From: Flaviflagellibacter sp963786225
Lineage (GTDB): Bacteria; Pseudomonadota; Alphaproteobacteria; Rhizobiales; Methylopilaceae
Assembly: GCA_963786225.1 (NCBI GenBank)
Contig: CAWAYQ010000032.1
Coordinates: 1 to 64,000, forward strand
DNA length: 64,000 bases
Direction: 5' to 3'
Of this stretch, positions 1 through 9,259 are shown piece after piece; within the stretch, counting starts at the first letter, position 1, and each line of letters opens with the position of its first letter. The translations under genes and the position numbers were made by a program. The notes beneath the pieces are model-generated. The model was not told where the DNA came from. It did no database searches and was given only the letters and a program-made list of their open reading frames with translations.

Positions 1-216
1 GTCGGCGAAGGCCGCAAGCATTCCGCCGTGGATCACACCATTCCTGTTCTCGTGCTTGTCGCTCGCCAAAGATCCACAACGTGTTCTCTTGTCGTGGGTC
101 TTGAACAGAACGGGCCCGATAAGGCCGATAAAGCCTTTGTTTTCGAAAGGCTCCGAGCCTTTCGCCACGAGCTCGTCGATGTTCGGCGATGCGGCGGCAT
201 CCATATTAAGGGTCAT
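1..216 (-). CDS. PaaI-family hotdog thioesterase, N-terminal part
   Basis: Reading the minus strand from an ATG at 216 gives about 72 residues that run off the left edge. The end of the visible part reads HENRNGVIHGGMLAAFAD, the HGG motif of the hotdog fold in PaaI/YbgC-type acyl-CoA thioesterases. These enzymes hydrolyse acyl-CoA thioesters in the cytoplasm. It lies 75 bp downstream of tctA on the same strand, so it may be the last gene of the tctCBA transcript. A thioesterase fits the nearby CoA-transferase and enoyl-CoA hydratase. Family assignment rests on the N-terminal half only; substrate unknown. Confidence 0.75.
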   Translation of the reverse strand, partial: MTLNMDAAASPNIDELVAKGSEPFENKGFIGLIGPVLFKTHDKRTRCGSLASDKHENRNGVIHGGMLAAFAD

Positions 217-291
217 TTCCCATCCATGCCTGATGCTTGAGGTGCTGCGTATTGACGCCGATCCCGCCAACGTGACAGGGCGTCGAGAGTA

Positions 292-1740
292 CTACGACGA
301 CGAGGCGCCGAGCAGCGCACATGCAAAGAACAGCAGAACGATCGGACGCGAGAAGAACATTGTCCAATCCTGCGCAAAGATCAGCATCGATTGCTTGAAG
401 GAGTTCTCCAGCATGTCACCGAGTATCAAGCCCATCGCGAGCGGGACGACCGAAAAGCCGAACCTTTTCATCACGTATCCGATCACGCCGAATCCAAACA
501 TGACCCATACGTCGAACATGTTCTGATCGAGCGAATAAGATCCGATCACCGCCAGCGTGAAGACCGACGGCCACAGGATTGCGCTCGGCACGAGAGTGAG
601 CAGTGCGAACAGTTTCGCACCGAACATCCCGAGTACCAGCCACAGCACGTTTGCAATCATCATGATGGCGAAGATCGCATAGATGAAATCGGGCTGATGC
701 TGGAAGAGGAAGGGCCCTGGACGGAGGCCTTGAGCGCTCAGCCCGACCAGGATGACGGCCGTGACCGCGCTGCCGGGAATGCCGAGCGCCAAGGTCGGAA
801 CCATGGCGCCACCGGTCGCGGCATTGTTCGCCGCCTCCGCGGCGGCCAGACCTTCGAGCGAGCCATGGCCGAATTCCTTGCGGTTCTTCGACCAGCGCTT
901 CACCTCGTTGTACGAAACAATGGACGCAACGGTCCCTCCGTCCGCGGGCAGAATCCCAATGAAGGTGCCAATTCCCGAGCCTGCTGCGATCGCCTTCCAG
1001 GTTTTCTTATAGTCGGCGAGCGTCGGCAGTTTCATCGCCTTCAATGCGATGCGTTCGACAACCACGTTCAGGGTATGGACCTGCATGAGAAGTTCGGTAA
1101 TGGCAAATAGCCCGATCAGCACCGGGACTGTCTGAAATCCGTTGCTGAGTTCGACGTAGTCGAAGGTGAAGCGTTCGGTCGCCGAGGTATAGTCGATGCC
1201 GACTGTCGCGATGAGAACGCCGAAGCCACCGGCAATGAGATTGCGGCCCGTATTGGCGCCGCCTGCGGACGCGACCATCGAGATGCCGAATAAGGTCAGC
1301 GCGAAATATTCAGGCGGGCCGAACTGATAAGCCACCTTCGCGAGAAGCGGCGCGCAGATGATCAGAACGAAAACGCTGAAAATGCCTCCGATCGTGCTCG
1401 CGGCCGTGGCCATCCCCAGGGCCCGGGCTGCCTCGCCCCGCTTCGCAAGGGGGTATCCATCGAGACAGGTGACCATGGCGGACGAGGAGCCAGGCACGTT
1501 GATCAGGATCGCCGAGATCGCACCTGCAAAGCCGTTGGCGCAGTACAGCGACAACAGCATGCAGAGCGCAGGTATAGGCTCCATCACCATTGTGAAGGGC
1601 AGAAGCAGCGCGACGGTCATAGTGGCGCCGATGCCCGGAAGGATGCCGATGACCGTTCCGATCAGAAGGCCCACCAGGATCAGCATGAAATTGTACGGCT
1701 CAAAAGCAGCCGCGAATCCGCCGATAAGCAAATCCATCAC
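292..1740 (-). CDS. tctA: Tripartite tricarboxylate transporter large permease TctA
   Basis: Protein of 482 residues, the usual TctA length, almost entirely hydrophobic with about a dozen predicted membrane segments. The N-terminal region contains the family-typical GILPGIGATMTVALLLPFT stretch and a following GAISAILINVPGSSSAM segment. TctA forms the main translocation channel of secondary, binding-protein-dependent carriers for tricarboxylates and other organic acids. It starts 6 bp after the end of tctB in a tctC-tctB-tctA order, so an operon is near certain. The actual solute cannot be read from the sequence; neighbouring genes for a hydroxy-acid oxidase and CoA-activation enzymes suggest an organic acid. 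Confidence 0.93.
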   Translation of the reverse strand: MMDLLIGGFAAAFEPYNFMLILVGLLIGTVIGILPGIGATMTVALLLPFTMVMEPIPALCMLLSLYCANGFAGAISAILINVPGSSSAMVTCLDGYPLAKRGEAARALGMATAASTIGGIFSVFVLIICAPLLAKVAYQFGPPEYFALTLFGISMVASAGGANTGRNLIAGGFGVLIATVGIDYTSATERFTFDYVELSNGFQTVPVLIGLFAITELLMQVHTLNVVVERIALKAMKLPTLADYKKTWKAIAAGSGIGTFIGILPADGGTVASIVSYNEVKRWSKNRKEFGHGSLEGLAAAEAANNAATGGAMVPTLALGIPGSAVTAVILVGLSAQGLRPGPFLFQHQPDFIYAIFAIMMIANVLWLVLGMFGAKLFALLTLVPSAILWPSVFTLAVIGSYSLDQNMFDVWVMFGFGVIGYVMKRFGFSVVPLAMGLILGDMLENSFKQSMLIFAQDWTMFFSRPIVLLFFACALLGASSS

Positions 1741-1746
1741 ATCACC

Positions 1747-2259
1747 TTATGGAAAGAGGTCGGTCAGCGGACCGTGCGGAAAGCGGACGCCTAGTCCTGT
1801 CGAGAACAGCAGGTAGACCGCCGCCACCAGGAGCACAGCATAGAGGAGGGCAAACGCGTACCGACGCATGCCCCAAAGAGGAACCGCCACACAAATAAAG
1901 AAAATGATTCCCAGGAAGAAGTCGAAGAACGTCGACAGGAGGAGCGACAGGACCATCGCCAGAATTGTCGAATAGACGAGCGCTGGGATACGTTCAGGAA
2001 TGTCGTTTGGATCCCGGCGCGCGTCGAGCAGCATGAGCCCCACGAAAAACGCAATCGCGACAATCACGCCTTTGGGGTAGCTCGCCGGCTGGATGCCTTG
2101 CAGCAGCCATTCCGGAATAGACTCGATCTGGGACGCGACGTAGTAGAGGACCGCGAGAATGACGAGAACGCCGCCGGCCGCCGTCCAGTCCGAGTACAGG
2201 CGCGACCGAAAGGTCGCGCCGTGCTCGATGTCCCGATCGGATTGCTGTGTCTGTGACAT
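1747..2259 (-). CDS. tctB: Tripartite tricarboxylate transporter small permease TctB
   Basis: A 170-residue membrane protein with about four hydrophobic segments, the size and layout of TctB small subunits, which are poorly conserved in sequence. The N-terminus is charged and cytoplasmic, followed by a first segment around residues 30-46. It sits between tctC and tctA with gaps of 7 and 6 bp, which is the diagnostic arrangement for this transporter family. Function is inferred mainly from position and topology. Confidence 0.85.
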   Translation of the reverse strand: MSQTQQSDRDIEHGATFRSRLYSDWTAAGGVLVILAVLYYVASQIESIPEWLLQGIQPASYPKGVIVAIAFFVGLMLLDARRDPNDIPERIPALVYSTILAMVLSLLLSTFFDFFLGIIFFICVAVPLWGMRRYAFALLYAVLLVAAVYLLFSTGLGVRFPHGPLTDLFP

Positions 2260-2266
2260 GTCGTGA

Positions 2267-3254
2267 TTACATCAGGCCGAGTTCAGTGAGAGCCGTAACC
2301 GACTCTTTGTACTCACGGCGAATGCTTTCCTCGAACTCCGGGCCCGAGCCCGCGCTGTTGGGCAGCATTCCGCCGTTCTTGATGTAATCCTGGTAGGATT
2401 GCGTCTGCATGCCCTTCGCGAACGTCTCGCGAAGGATCGCGACCACGTCGTCGGGCGTTCCGCGGGCGACGGCGAATCCGCGAAGCGTCGGTCGAACGAT
2501 ATCGAATCCGAGTTCGCGCGCCGTCGGCACATCCTTGAGCACCGGATTGCGCTCTTCGGTAAACCCGAGAATTGGGCGCAGCTTCGCCGGATGCGAGCTG
2601 GGCGGGAGCTTCGTTCACCTGGATAAACCCGGCGTCGAGATTTCCGCCGATGAGATTGATCGCGATCTCGCCACCGCTCTGGATCGGCACCGGAGTGATC
2701 GGCTGCAGGCCCCCCATTTTTTGCAGGAGATAGATCGTGATGTGATCGCCGCCCCCAACCGTCACAAACCCGGTGGTCACTTTCCGCTTCTTCGCCTCGG
2801 AGAGGTAGTCCTGCATGCTCTTGATCGGGCTCTTGGCCGAAACCATCAGGAAGCCCGGATCGATCGTGCCGCGGCCGATGCCGACCAGATCCTCGACTTT
2901 CAGCGGCGACTTACCGCGCGCGATCGTCGAGGTCTGCGAACCGGTGAAGACCATGACCGTATGGCCGTCGCGCGGACGGCTCAGAACATAATCGTGAGCC
3001 ACCGCACCGGAACCGCCGGTCTTCCGGACAAGAGCCATCTGCCAACCGGCAACTTCTCGCACGCCGTTCATCAGGGCATGTGCCGTCAGATCGGTGCCGC
3101 CGCCGGCGCCCGCGTGCACGATCATTTCGATCGGTTGGGTTGGGAATTTCGTCTGAGCGAATGCCGCCGATGAGGACGACAGCAATGCGCCGGTCGCGAT
3201 GGCCCCGGCGAGCGCTTCGCGTCGGTTCAACCCGGATTTGTTGTGACTTTCCAA
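2267..3254 (-). CDS. tctC: Bug/TctC substrate-binding protein, broken by one frameshift
   Basis: The protein begins MESHNKSGLNRREALAGA, a twin-arginine-like signal, and matures near AFAQTKFPTQPI. The mature part has the Bug-family start (IEMIVHAGAGGGTDLTA) and a C-terminal segment with KDVPTARELGFD. The frame changes near 2585: before it the protein reads QVNEAPAQLASG, after it KLRPILGFTEERNP continues in another frame. Treating one G in the minus-strand stretch CCGGCGAAGC as extra restores about 328 residues, normal for the family. TctC captures the organic acid in the periplasm and hands it to TctAB. Intact sequence on both sides suggests a sequencing error or a very recent mutation. Confidence 0.88.
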
Positions 3255-3558
3255 TGTTTCCTCCTTACCCCTACCATTCGTTTGCCGAATGTGTAACTAT
3301 GTATACATGAGAGTACACTGGCGATAAGGCCGGTCAAGAGCCGCGGTTGATCGATGGGCAAAACAGGCAAAGCAGTTGGAGAGGAAGCGATGTCAGTCCG
3401 TCTGAAGACGGGTGCCGGCAATGTTGAAGCGTCCGGAATTTCCGGGCCGACCGAGATGAGTTCGTCGACAATGCCGTCGAGAGCGCGGTGCCGGCGGGCC
3501 AGTCCACGAGGACGAGCGTCGCTCGACAAAAGATGTTCCGCGCGGTCTGCGCACCATT
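3255..3558. other. Intergenic region between divergent tctC and hydroxy-acid oxidase gene
   Basis: About 300 bp with no convincing gene. It must hold the tctC promoter and, if the plus-strand start at 3559 is right, that of the oxidase. The part just before 3559 can be read in frame as DVPRGLRTIL, which resembles the N-terminus of FMN alpha-hydroxy-acid oxidases, so the oxidase gene may really begin inside this stretch, with its start lost to another indel. The palindrome at 3299-3308 is listed separately. Confidence 0.5.
3299..3308. promoter_or_regulatory. ATGTATACAT palindrome, candidate GntR operator
   Basis: Perfect 10-bp palindrome ATGTATACAT, 45 bp upstream of the tctC start. Its TGTATACA core resembles operators of FCD-type GntR regulators (TTGTATACAA-like) and the CTTGTATATACAAG palindrome at 6782-6795 in the same gene group. 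The GntR gene at 6027 is the natural candidate to bind both. Binding is inferred. Confidence 0.5.
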
Positions 3559-4689
3559 TTGTCGCTTGACGATTTCGAGAAACAGGCAAGGCGCCGGCTT
3601 CCACGTCCGATTTTCAGCTACATCTCGTCCGGGGTTGAGGATGAGAACTGTCTGGCGGAGTTGCGACGCGCATATCAGGATTACGTCCTGGTCCCGCGAT
3701 ATCTGACCGACGTCAGCGAGCGCGATCAGGAAACCATTCTCTTCGGCAAAACCTACAGCGCGCCGTTCGGCATCGCCCCGATGGGGATTTGCGGCATGAC
3801 CGCCTATCACGGGGACATCGCGATCGCCGAAGCGTCTCGCGATGCGAACATCCCGATGGTGATCAGCGGCTCATCCCTGGTCCGCCTCGAGGAAATCGCG
3901 GCGGCCAATCCCGCAGCCTGGTTTCAGTCCTATCTGCCGCCGACGATGCCGCAGATTGAACAATTGCTCGATCGGGCAATCAACTCCTCGATCGATACTC
4001 TTGTCGTTACGGTCGACACCGGTGTCGGTTCGAATCGCGAGAACAATTTACGCAACGGATTCTCGACTCCGTTCCGTCCAAGTCTCGGGCTGGCATGGCA
4101 GGGATTAACCCATCCTCGATGGACGGTCGAGACCTTTCTCCGCACATTGGTCAATCATGGCATGCCGCACTTCGAGAACTCTTACGCGACAAGGGGCGTG
4201 CCTATCGTCGCGAATTCGATCGAACGCGAATTCAGCGGCCGTGCCCATCTCACCTGGGAGCATATGAAGGAAATTCGCCGCTATTGGCCGGGGAAATTCG
4301 TGATCAAAGGTCTGCTCGATGTCGGCGATGCGCGCCTCGCACGTGATGTCGGCGCGGATGGCATCGTCGTTTCCAATCATGGCGGGCGCCAGTTCGATGC
4401 GTCCATCACGTCGTTCCGGGCTCTTCCCGCGATAGCGGATGCGATCACCGACATCCCGGTTATGCTCGACGGTGGAATTCGGCGCGGTACGGACGTTCTC
4501 AAAGCGATCGCACTCGGCGCGAGCTTCGTCTTGGTCGGACGCCCGTTCAACTACGCACTCGCGGTCGATCGTGGCAACGGCGTCTCGCATGCAATCTCGA
4601 TCCTGAAGGACGAGGTTCATCGCGGCATGGGCCAAATCGGAATCAAGCGCCTCAATGAAATGACGCGAGATCGAATTCTCAATCGCTAG
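3559..4689 (+). CDS. FMN-dependent alpha-hydroxy-acid oxidase/dehydrogenase (LldD-like)
   Basis: The 376-residue frame matches the lactate/glycolate oxidase family through its length. Visible motifs include PIFSYISSGVED near the N-terminus, APFGIAPMGICGM, WFQSYLP, VVTVDTGVGSNRENNLRNGF, the FMN/substrate lysine in KFVIKGLLDVGDA, the catalytic SNHGGRQ with its histidine, and DGGIRRGTDVLKAIALGA. The family oxidises 2-hydroxy acids to 2-oxo acids using FMN. The start given is a TTG without a clear ribosome site; upstream in-frame sequence resembles family N-termini, so the true start is probably earlier. It is followed 9 bp later by the CoA-transferase gene. Specific substrate unknown. Confidence 0.87.
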   Translation: MSLDDFEKQARRRLPRPIFSYISSGVEDENCLAELRRAYQDYVLVPRYLTDVSERDQETILFGKTYSAPFGIAPMGICGMTAYHGDIAIAEASRDANIPMVISGSSLVRLEEIAAANPAAWFQSYLPPTMPQIEQLLDRAINSSIDTLVVTVDTGVGSNRENNLRNGFSTPFRPSLGLAWQGLTHPRWTVETFLRTLVNHGMPHFENSYATRGVPIVANSIEREFSGRAHLTWEHMKEIRRYWPGKFVIKGLLDVGDARLARDVGADGIVVSNHGGRQFDASITSFRALPAIADAITDIPVMLDGGIRRGTDVLKAIALGASFVLVGRPFNYALAVDRGNGVSHAISILKDEVHRGMGQIGIKRLNEMTRDRILNR

Positions 4690-4698
4690 GAGACGCCA

Positions 4699-5950
4699 AT
4701 GCGCGCGGCGGATCCATTTGAATTCGGAACATCGGAAGACATCGCCAAGCAGGAGACGAATTTGGCCGACAAGCCGCTGCCTCTTTCGGGCATCAAGGTC
4801 TTGGATCTCACCCAGGCGCGCGCCGGGCCGACATGCGTACGGCATCTCGCCGATTGGGGCGCCGATGTGATTCGCATCGAGCAGCCTCCGACCGAAGAGG
4901 AGCGGGGAGAGGTCGTCGGCAAGCGCGAAGGCGTGGATTACCAGAACCTCAATCGCAACAAGAAGGCGGTGACGCTCAACTTCAAGGACCAGCGCGGCCA
5001 TGATCTGTTCATGAGGCTCGCGAAGGACGCCGACGTCATCGTCGAAAACCAGCGCGCCAAGGTGAAGTTCCGGCTCGGCATCGATTACGAAACGATCCGC
5101 AAGATTAATCCGCGCATCGTCTACGGATCGATCTCCGGCTTCGGCCAGGAAGGTCCCATACGCGGATCGCGCCGGTCTCGACCATGTCGTCCAGGGCATG
5201 AGCGGGCTGATGTCGATCACCGGCAAGCCGGGAGACGGACCGATGCGCGTCGGCATCGCGATCTCCGATCTTACCTCCGGTACATATCTCGCTCTGGGCA
5301 TCATGATCGCTCTGTTTGACCGTGAACGAACCGGCGAAGGGCGCTGGGTCACGACGTCATTGCTGGAATCGCTGATCGCGATGCTCGATTTCCAGGCGGC
5401 GCGCTGGCTGAACAAAAAGCAGATTCCCGAACAGGAAGGAAATTTTCACCCGACCGCGACGCCCACCGGAACCTACCCGACCAGCGACGGCCTCATCAGC
5501 ATTTCCGCCGCCGGACATCGGATCTGGGCGCGATTCTGCGCGGCGCTCGGCGCGCCGGATCTCGCGAAGCATCCCAAATTCGCGACCTACGAAGCGCGCG
5601 CGACGAATCGCAAAGAACTGAACGAAACCGTGGCGCGTTACCTGTCGACGCGTCCGACCAAGGAATGGGTGGAGGTCCTGAACGAGGCCGGTGTTCCGAG
5701 CGGGCCGGTCTATCGCGTGGATGAAATGTTCGAAGATCCGCAGGTCAAGTCCTTGCAGATGGTGCGTCCCGTGACGCATCCGAAGCTCGGAGAACAGAAG
5801 ATGGTAGCGCAGGGGTTCAATATTTCCGGCTATTCCAAGGATATCCGCCTGCCGACACCTGGCGTTGGCGAGCACACGTTCGACATCCTGACCAAGCTGG
5901 GATTGGCCGAGTCCGAACTGGAACAATTGCGCGCCGAAGGCGTCATCTGA
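4699..5950 (+). CDS. CaiB/BaiF family (class III) CoA-transferase, one frameshift
   Basis: The start ATG at 4699 follows a TAGGAGA ribosome site. The N-terminal half reads LSGIKVLDLTQARAGPTCVRHLADWGADVIRIE, typical of CaiB/BaiF enzymes, and continues to YGSISGFGQEGP. The frame then breaks near 5158: removing one A in CCCATACGCG restores YADRAGLDHVVQGMSGLMSITG, and the protein continues to 5950, about 416 residues in all, normal for the family. These enzymes move CoA between carboxylic acids through an aspartyl intermediate. With the oxidase, the hydratase and the thioesterase it suggests CoA activation of an imported acid. Confidence 0.88.
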
Positions 5951-5956
5951 GACTTG

Positions 5957-5991
5957 ATGGCCGTGGGGCGTTCAACTCCAACCACGGCCAT
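5957..5991 (+). terminator. Hairpin after the CoA-transferase gene
   Basis: ATGGCCGTGG (5957-5966) and CCACGGCCAT (5982-5991) form a perfect 10-bp stem with a 15-nt loop, 7 bp after the CoA-transferase stop. No T-run follows, so it may be a Rho-dependent end or an RNA-stabilising hairpin. Confidence 0.5.
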
Positions 5992-6026
5992 GGGTCACAT
6001 CGGCTAATCCGGCAAACCCAGCTATT

Positions 6027-6740
6027 ATGTTGGGTATGGAGATTCTAATGCCCCCCGCTGTGAAGCTGAAACTATCGGAACCGATGAATTTGAAGCCGGT
6101 TCCCGAGTCCCGCGCTCATCTCGCCTATCGATCCATAAAGGAGCTGATCCGCAACGGCACTTTTCCGCCCGGGCGCCGGCTCCCGGAAAAGGACGTTGCG
6201 GCGCTTTTGGATATCAGCCGTACGCCTGTGCGGGAGGCGATGAACAGGCTCATTTCCGAGGGCCTGCTCGCGCTTCATCCGATGCGGGGTTACGCCGTCG
6301 CCGAGCTCGACAAGCAGCAGATCCTCGAACTCTACAGTCTGCGCGAATTTCTTGAGGGGGCCGCGGCTCGGTTCGCCGCGCAACACGCGTCAGATCCTGA
6401 AATTCAATCGCTGCGCAAGTTCTCGCTGGAAATGGGCGCTCTCGACGAACGCGACGTCGACGCTCACGTGACAATGAACAAGCATTTTCACGCCGCCATC
6501 GCCGAGGCCTCGCACAATCGATATCTGCAGGATGAGTTGACGAGACACGTCGACACGCTGAATCTCGTTCCCGGCACGACGTTCCAAACCCATAACCGCT
6601 CACAGGACTCGTTCGCGGAGCATACCGCAATCGTCAACGCGATCGAGGCGCGCAATCCCGATGAGGCTGAAGCGGCCGCGCGCGCCCATATTCGCAATGC
6701 GGCCCGCATTCGCCTGCTTCTCATCTTCGGGGGCTATTGA
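6027..6740 (+). CDS. GntR-family (FCD subfamily) transcriptional regulator
   Basis: A 237-residue protein. Residues about 25-90 form the winged helix (AYRSIKELIRNGTFPPGRRL, LPEKDVAALLDISRTPVREAMNRL in part, GLLALHPMRGYAV). The C-terminal half is an all-helical FCD ligand domain with ELYSLREFLEGAAARFAAQ and metal/ligand histidines in NKHFHAAIAEASHN and AEHTAIVNAI. FCD regulators usually repress catabolic genes and release DNA when an organic acid binds. The gene lies between the CoA-transferase and enoyl-CoA hydratase genes; palindromes at 3299 and 6782 are plausible targets. The exact start among the first ATGs is uncertain. Confidence 0.9.
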   Translation: MLGMEILMPPAVKLKLSEPMNLKPVPESRAHLAYRSIKELIRNGTFPPGRRLPEKDVAALLDISRTPVREAMNRLISEGLLALHPMRGYAVAELDKQQILELYSLREFLEGAAARFAAQHASDPEIQSLRKFSLEMGALDERDVDAHVTMNKHFHAAIAEASHNRYLQDELTRHVDTLNLVPGTTFQTHNRSQDSFAEHTAIVNAIEARNPDEAEAAARAHIRNAARIRLLLIFGGY

Positions 6741-6781
6741 TCGCCCGGAACGATGGCCCCACTCAGCCAGAAGATGCATGC

Positions 6782-6795
6782 CTTGTATATACAAG
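6782..6795. promoter_or_regulatory. CTTGTATATACAAG palindrome, candidate GntR operator
   Basis: Perfect 14-bp palindrome 25 bp upstream of the enoyl-CoA hydratase start, between the end of the gntR gene and the AGGAGGA ribosome site at 6804-6810. It shares TGTATA/TATACA half-sites with the palindrome before tctC. Position over or just after a promoter fits repression of the hydratase gene by the adjacent GntR protein; this is inference. Confidence 0.6.
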
Positions 6796-6819
6796 ACTGG
6801 ACCAGGAGGACTCGAGGAC

Positions 6820-7635
6820 ATGACGGCGCAATCTCTCGATCTTGATCTTGGCACGGACAAGATGATCGCGGCTCGGGACGATGGTATCGGCTGGGTAACC
6901 TTCAATAATCCGGAACGCCGTAATGCGGTCAGCCCGGAAATGTGGGAAGCTGTCGTTACGATCTTCGAGGCCTTCGAGAAAGACCCGGATATCCGCGTTG
7001 TCGTGATGAAAGGCGCCGGGGAGAAGGCCTTCGTATCGGGCGCCGACATCTCGCAGTTCGAGGAGAGGCGGAATGATGCCAAGTCCTCGGAAATATACGG
7101 GCGGTATTCAAAGAATGGTCGCGCGGCGATGGCGCGGCTCAGCAAGCCGCTGATTGCGATGATCCGCGGCTATTGTATCGGCGGCGGAGTGAGCACCGCC
7201 CTGGTGGCGGATGTGCGCTTTGCCTCCGAGGATGCCCAGTTCGGTATACCCGCTGCCCGCCTCGGCCTCTCCTATGGCTTCGACAGTCTCCGTCCCCTGG
7301 CCGAGCTGGTGAATTCCTCGGTCGCTAAAGACATACTCTTTACCGGTCGTCGTCTGGATGCCGCTGAGGCGCTGCGGGTAGGACTGGTCAACAACGTCTT
7401 TCCGGCGGACGAGCTTGAGCAGGCGGTCAGGGACTACGCTGCGACCATCGTCAAGAATGCGCCTCTGACCGTAAAGGCAGCCAAATTCACCCTTTCAGAG
7501 GTCGTGAAGGATCCGGAGGATCGCGATCTCGATCAGGCGGAACGACTAAACCGTGACTGTATGGACAGTGAGGACTACGCCGAGGGCCGCCGCGCGTTTA
7601 TGGGGAAGCGTCCACCGGTATTCGTGGGCCGCTGA
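6820..7635 (+). CDS. Enoyl-CoA hydratase/isomerase family protein
   Basis: The start at 6820 is set by a strong AGGAGGA site 9 bp upstream, giving 271 residues. Crotonase-fold motifs include GWVTFNNPERRNAVS at the N-terminus, the oxyanion-hole segment AFVSGADISQF, and the second oxyanion segment MIRGYCIGGGVSTALVADVRFASEDAQFG. The region LGLSYGFDSL lacks an obvious second catalytic glutamate at the usual site, so the reaction may be hydration, isomerisation or C-C bond cleavage. It probably acts on the CoA ester made by the CaiB-type transferase. An operator-like palindrome lies just upstream. Confidence 0.88.
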   Translation: MTAQSLDLDLGTDKMIAARDDGIGWVTFNNPERRNAVSPEMWEAVVTIFEAFEKDPDIRVVVMKGAGEKAFVSGADISQFEERRNDAKSSEIYGRYSKNGRAAMARLSKPLIAMIRGYCIGGGVSTALVADVRFASEDAQFGIPAARLGLSYGFDSLRPLAELVNSSVAKDILFTGRRLDAAEALRVGLVNNVFPADELEQAVRDYAATIVKNAPLTVKAAKFTLSEVVKDPEDRDLDQAERLNRDCMDSEDYAEGRRAFMGKRPPVFVGR

Positions 7636-7744
7636 ATTTCCATTTATCGCGGCGCCGCTTGATCGGGCCGTCATGGAATGGTCGGCTTAGGCTTGCGCCT
7701 CGGGATGGACGTCGTCGCGGAAGCTCCCTTTATCGGAATTCGCA

Positions 7745-9259
7745 TCACGGTCCGCCGCCCCAGCTTTTCGCCGGGCCCGGGATGAGGCCTGCGGCGGCCG
7801 CCAGCAACACAGCCTCTGACAAGGTCTGCGCGCCCAGCCGTTCCATGACACGCGCCCGGTGGAGTTCCACGGTCCTCGGGCTGATATCGAGCCGCCGTGC
7901 GATCTCCTTGTTTGTCTCGCCGGCCACCAAGCCCAGCAAAACGTCACGTTCGCGAGGCGTCATCTCCGAAACGTGCGTCTGGGCGAGACCCGACGCGCGA
8001 TCGGCGGCCACTGCGTCCTGAACACCGGCCAGCGCGGACCCGACGGCGGAAAGAAGGTTGGCCTCTTCATAGGGTGCTTCCAGCCAGTCCGTCGCGCCGG
8101 CTTTTATTGTATTGACGGCCACGCTGACGCCGCTACGGCTGTCGCCGATGACAATCACCGGAAGATCGATGAGCCGCGCTCTCAGCTCGCGTACAATGCG
8201 CAGGCCCTGCGTGTCGGACTCCCGTTCGTCGAAAAGCAGGCAACCGGGCACGAGCACCGGAGCAACCTCGAGAAAGAGTCGTGGTGATGTGAAGCATTTG
8301 ACGTTGTAACCGCTTCTCTGCAACAGCAGTGACACAGATTCCCGCGCGAAATCGTTGGCGATGAGAACGTAAATCTGGAACTCGACGGACTTCGAAATAT
8401 CCTCCGCAATGCCGCCCACACGCGTCACGCCCCCCTCGGCGTCCCGGATCGGAAAAAGCATGTGGCGGATCCAGCGGATTTCGAATTTCGAGCGAACGAT
8501 GCGGTATCGCTGGATGACGACGTCGCCACGCAAAACGGAATCGAGAGCGGCCAGGGCGTCGTTGCGATCCTCCGGGTAAATTGTACCCGCCCAGCGGTCT
8601 ATCGTGCCGAGCATGGTTTCCGGGGCCTGTCCCCAGATCCGCGCGAATGCCGAGCTGAGATATTCGATCCGCATTGCATTCGCGTCGAGAATCCAAAGGA
8701 CGTTGGCCGAATACTCGGCAAACTTCCGGAAACGCTCCTCGCTTTCTCGCAGAGCCGCCTCGATACGACAGTATTGTAGGGCGATGGCGATCTGGTTGGC
8801 GCAGGTGCAGAGAAGAACGAATTCCAAATCTTCCGGAAAATGCGGCTTGCTGGAACCCGCGAAAAGCCATCCGTCACCACCCAGACCGACGGGGATCCGA
8901 GCAACTCGCAGCATAGGTCCGCCTGAGGGGCTTCTCCAGTCGGAGACCCCGCTGGTCGGCCATGGGAAATTCATTTGTGTCAGAGCTTCAAGTATCAGCC
9001 CGCTCGCATCGTCCTTTGCAGGACTGTGCCTGAAAGTCTCCACGCCGGACGACGCGCTGAACTGGACCGCCGCGAATTCAAGCTCCAGAATTTCAGCAAT
9101 CGCTTGCGCGGCGTCTGCGGCTATGTGTTCGGAGCTCTTATCCGCCCACGACGTCGACAGCGTGAAGATGGACAGAAGGTGTTGCACGCACGATGTCGCG
9201 CTTTCTCCCCAACTGGTGAGAAGAGGAATGGCGAGCCTGGGCGAGTCCTCGCTGACCAT
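7745..9259 (-). CDS. GAF-PAS-receiver-LuxR response regulator (FixJ-like)
   Basis: A 504-residue soluble protein with an unusual order. The N-terminal half resembles a GAF domain (to about residue 165), followed by a PAS domain with PAC (RIEAALRESEERFRKFAEYS through GGIAEDISKS). Then comes a receiver-like domain, with the candidate phospho-aspartate in CLLFDERESD around residue 342, and a FixJ/NarL HTH (MTPRERDVLLGLVAGETNKE, SPRTVELHRARVMERLGAQ). No histidine-kinase core is present, so input sensing and DNA binding sit on one chain. It is divergent from dnaK across a region with a FixK-like box and may govern the stress island. Its signal and targets are unknown. Confidence 0.82.
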   Translation of the reverse strand: MVSEDSPRLAIPLLTSWGESATSCVQHLLSIFTLSTSWADKSSEHIAADAAQAIAEILELEFAAVQFSASSGVETFRHSPAKDDASGLILEALTQMNFPWPTSGVSDWRSPSGGPMLRVARIPVGLGGDGWLFAGSSKPHFPEDLEFVLLCTCANQIAIALQYCRIEAALRESEERFRKFAEYSANVLWILDANAMRIEYLSSAFARIWGQAPETMLGTIDRWAGTIYPEDRNDALAALDSVLRGDVVIQRYRIVRSKFEIRWIRHMLFPIRDAEGGVTRVGGIAEDISKSVEFQIYVLIANDFARESVSLLLQRSGYNVKCFTSPRLFLEVAPVLVPGCLLFDERESDTQGLRIVRELRARLIDLPVIVIGDSRSGVSVAVNTIKAGATDWLEAPYEEANLLSAVGSALAGVQDAVAADRASGLAQTHVSEMTPRERDVLLGLVAGETNKEIARRLDISPRTVELHRARVMERLGAQTLSEAVLLAAAAGLIPGPAKSWGGGP

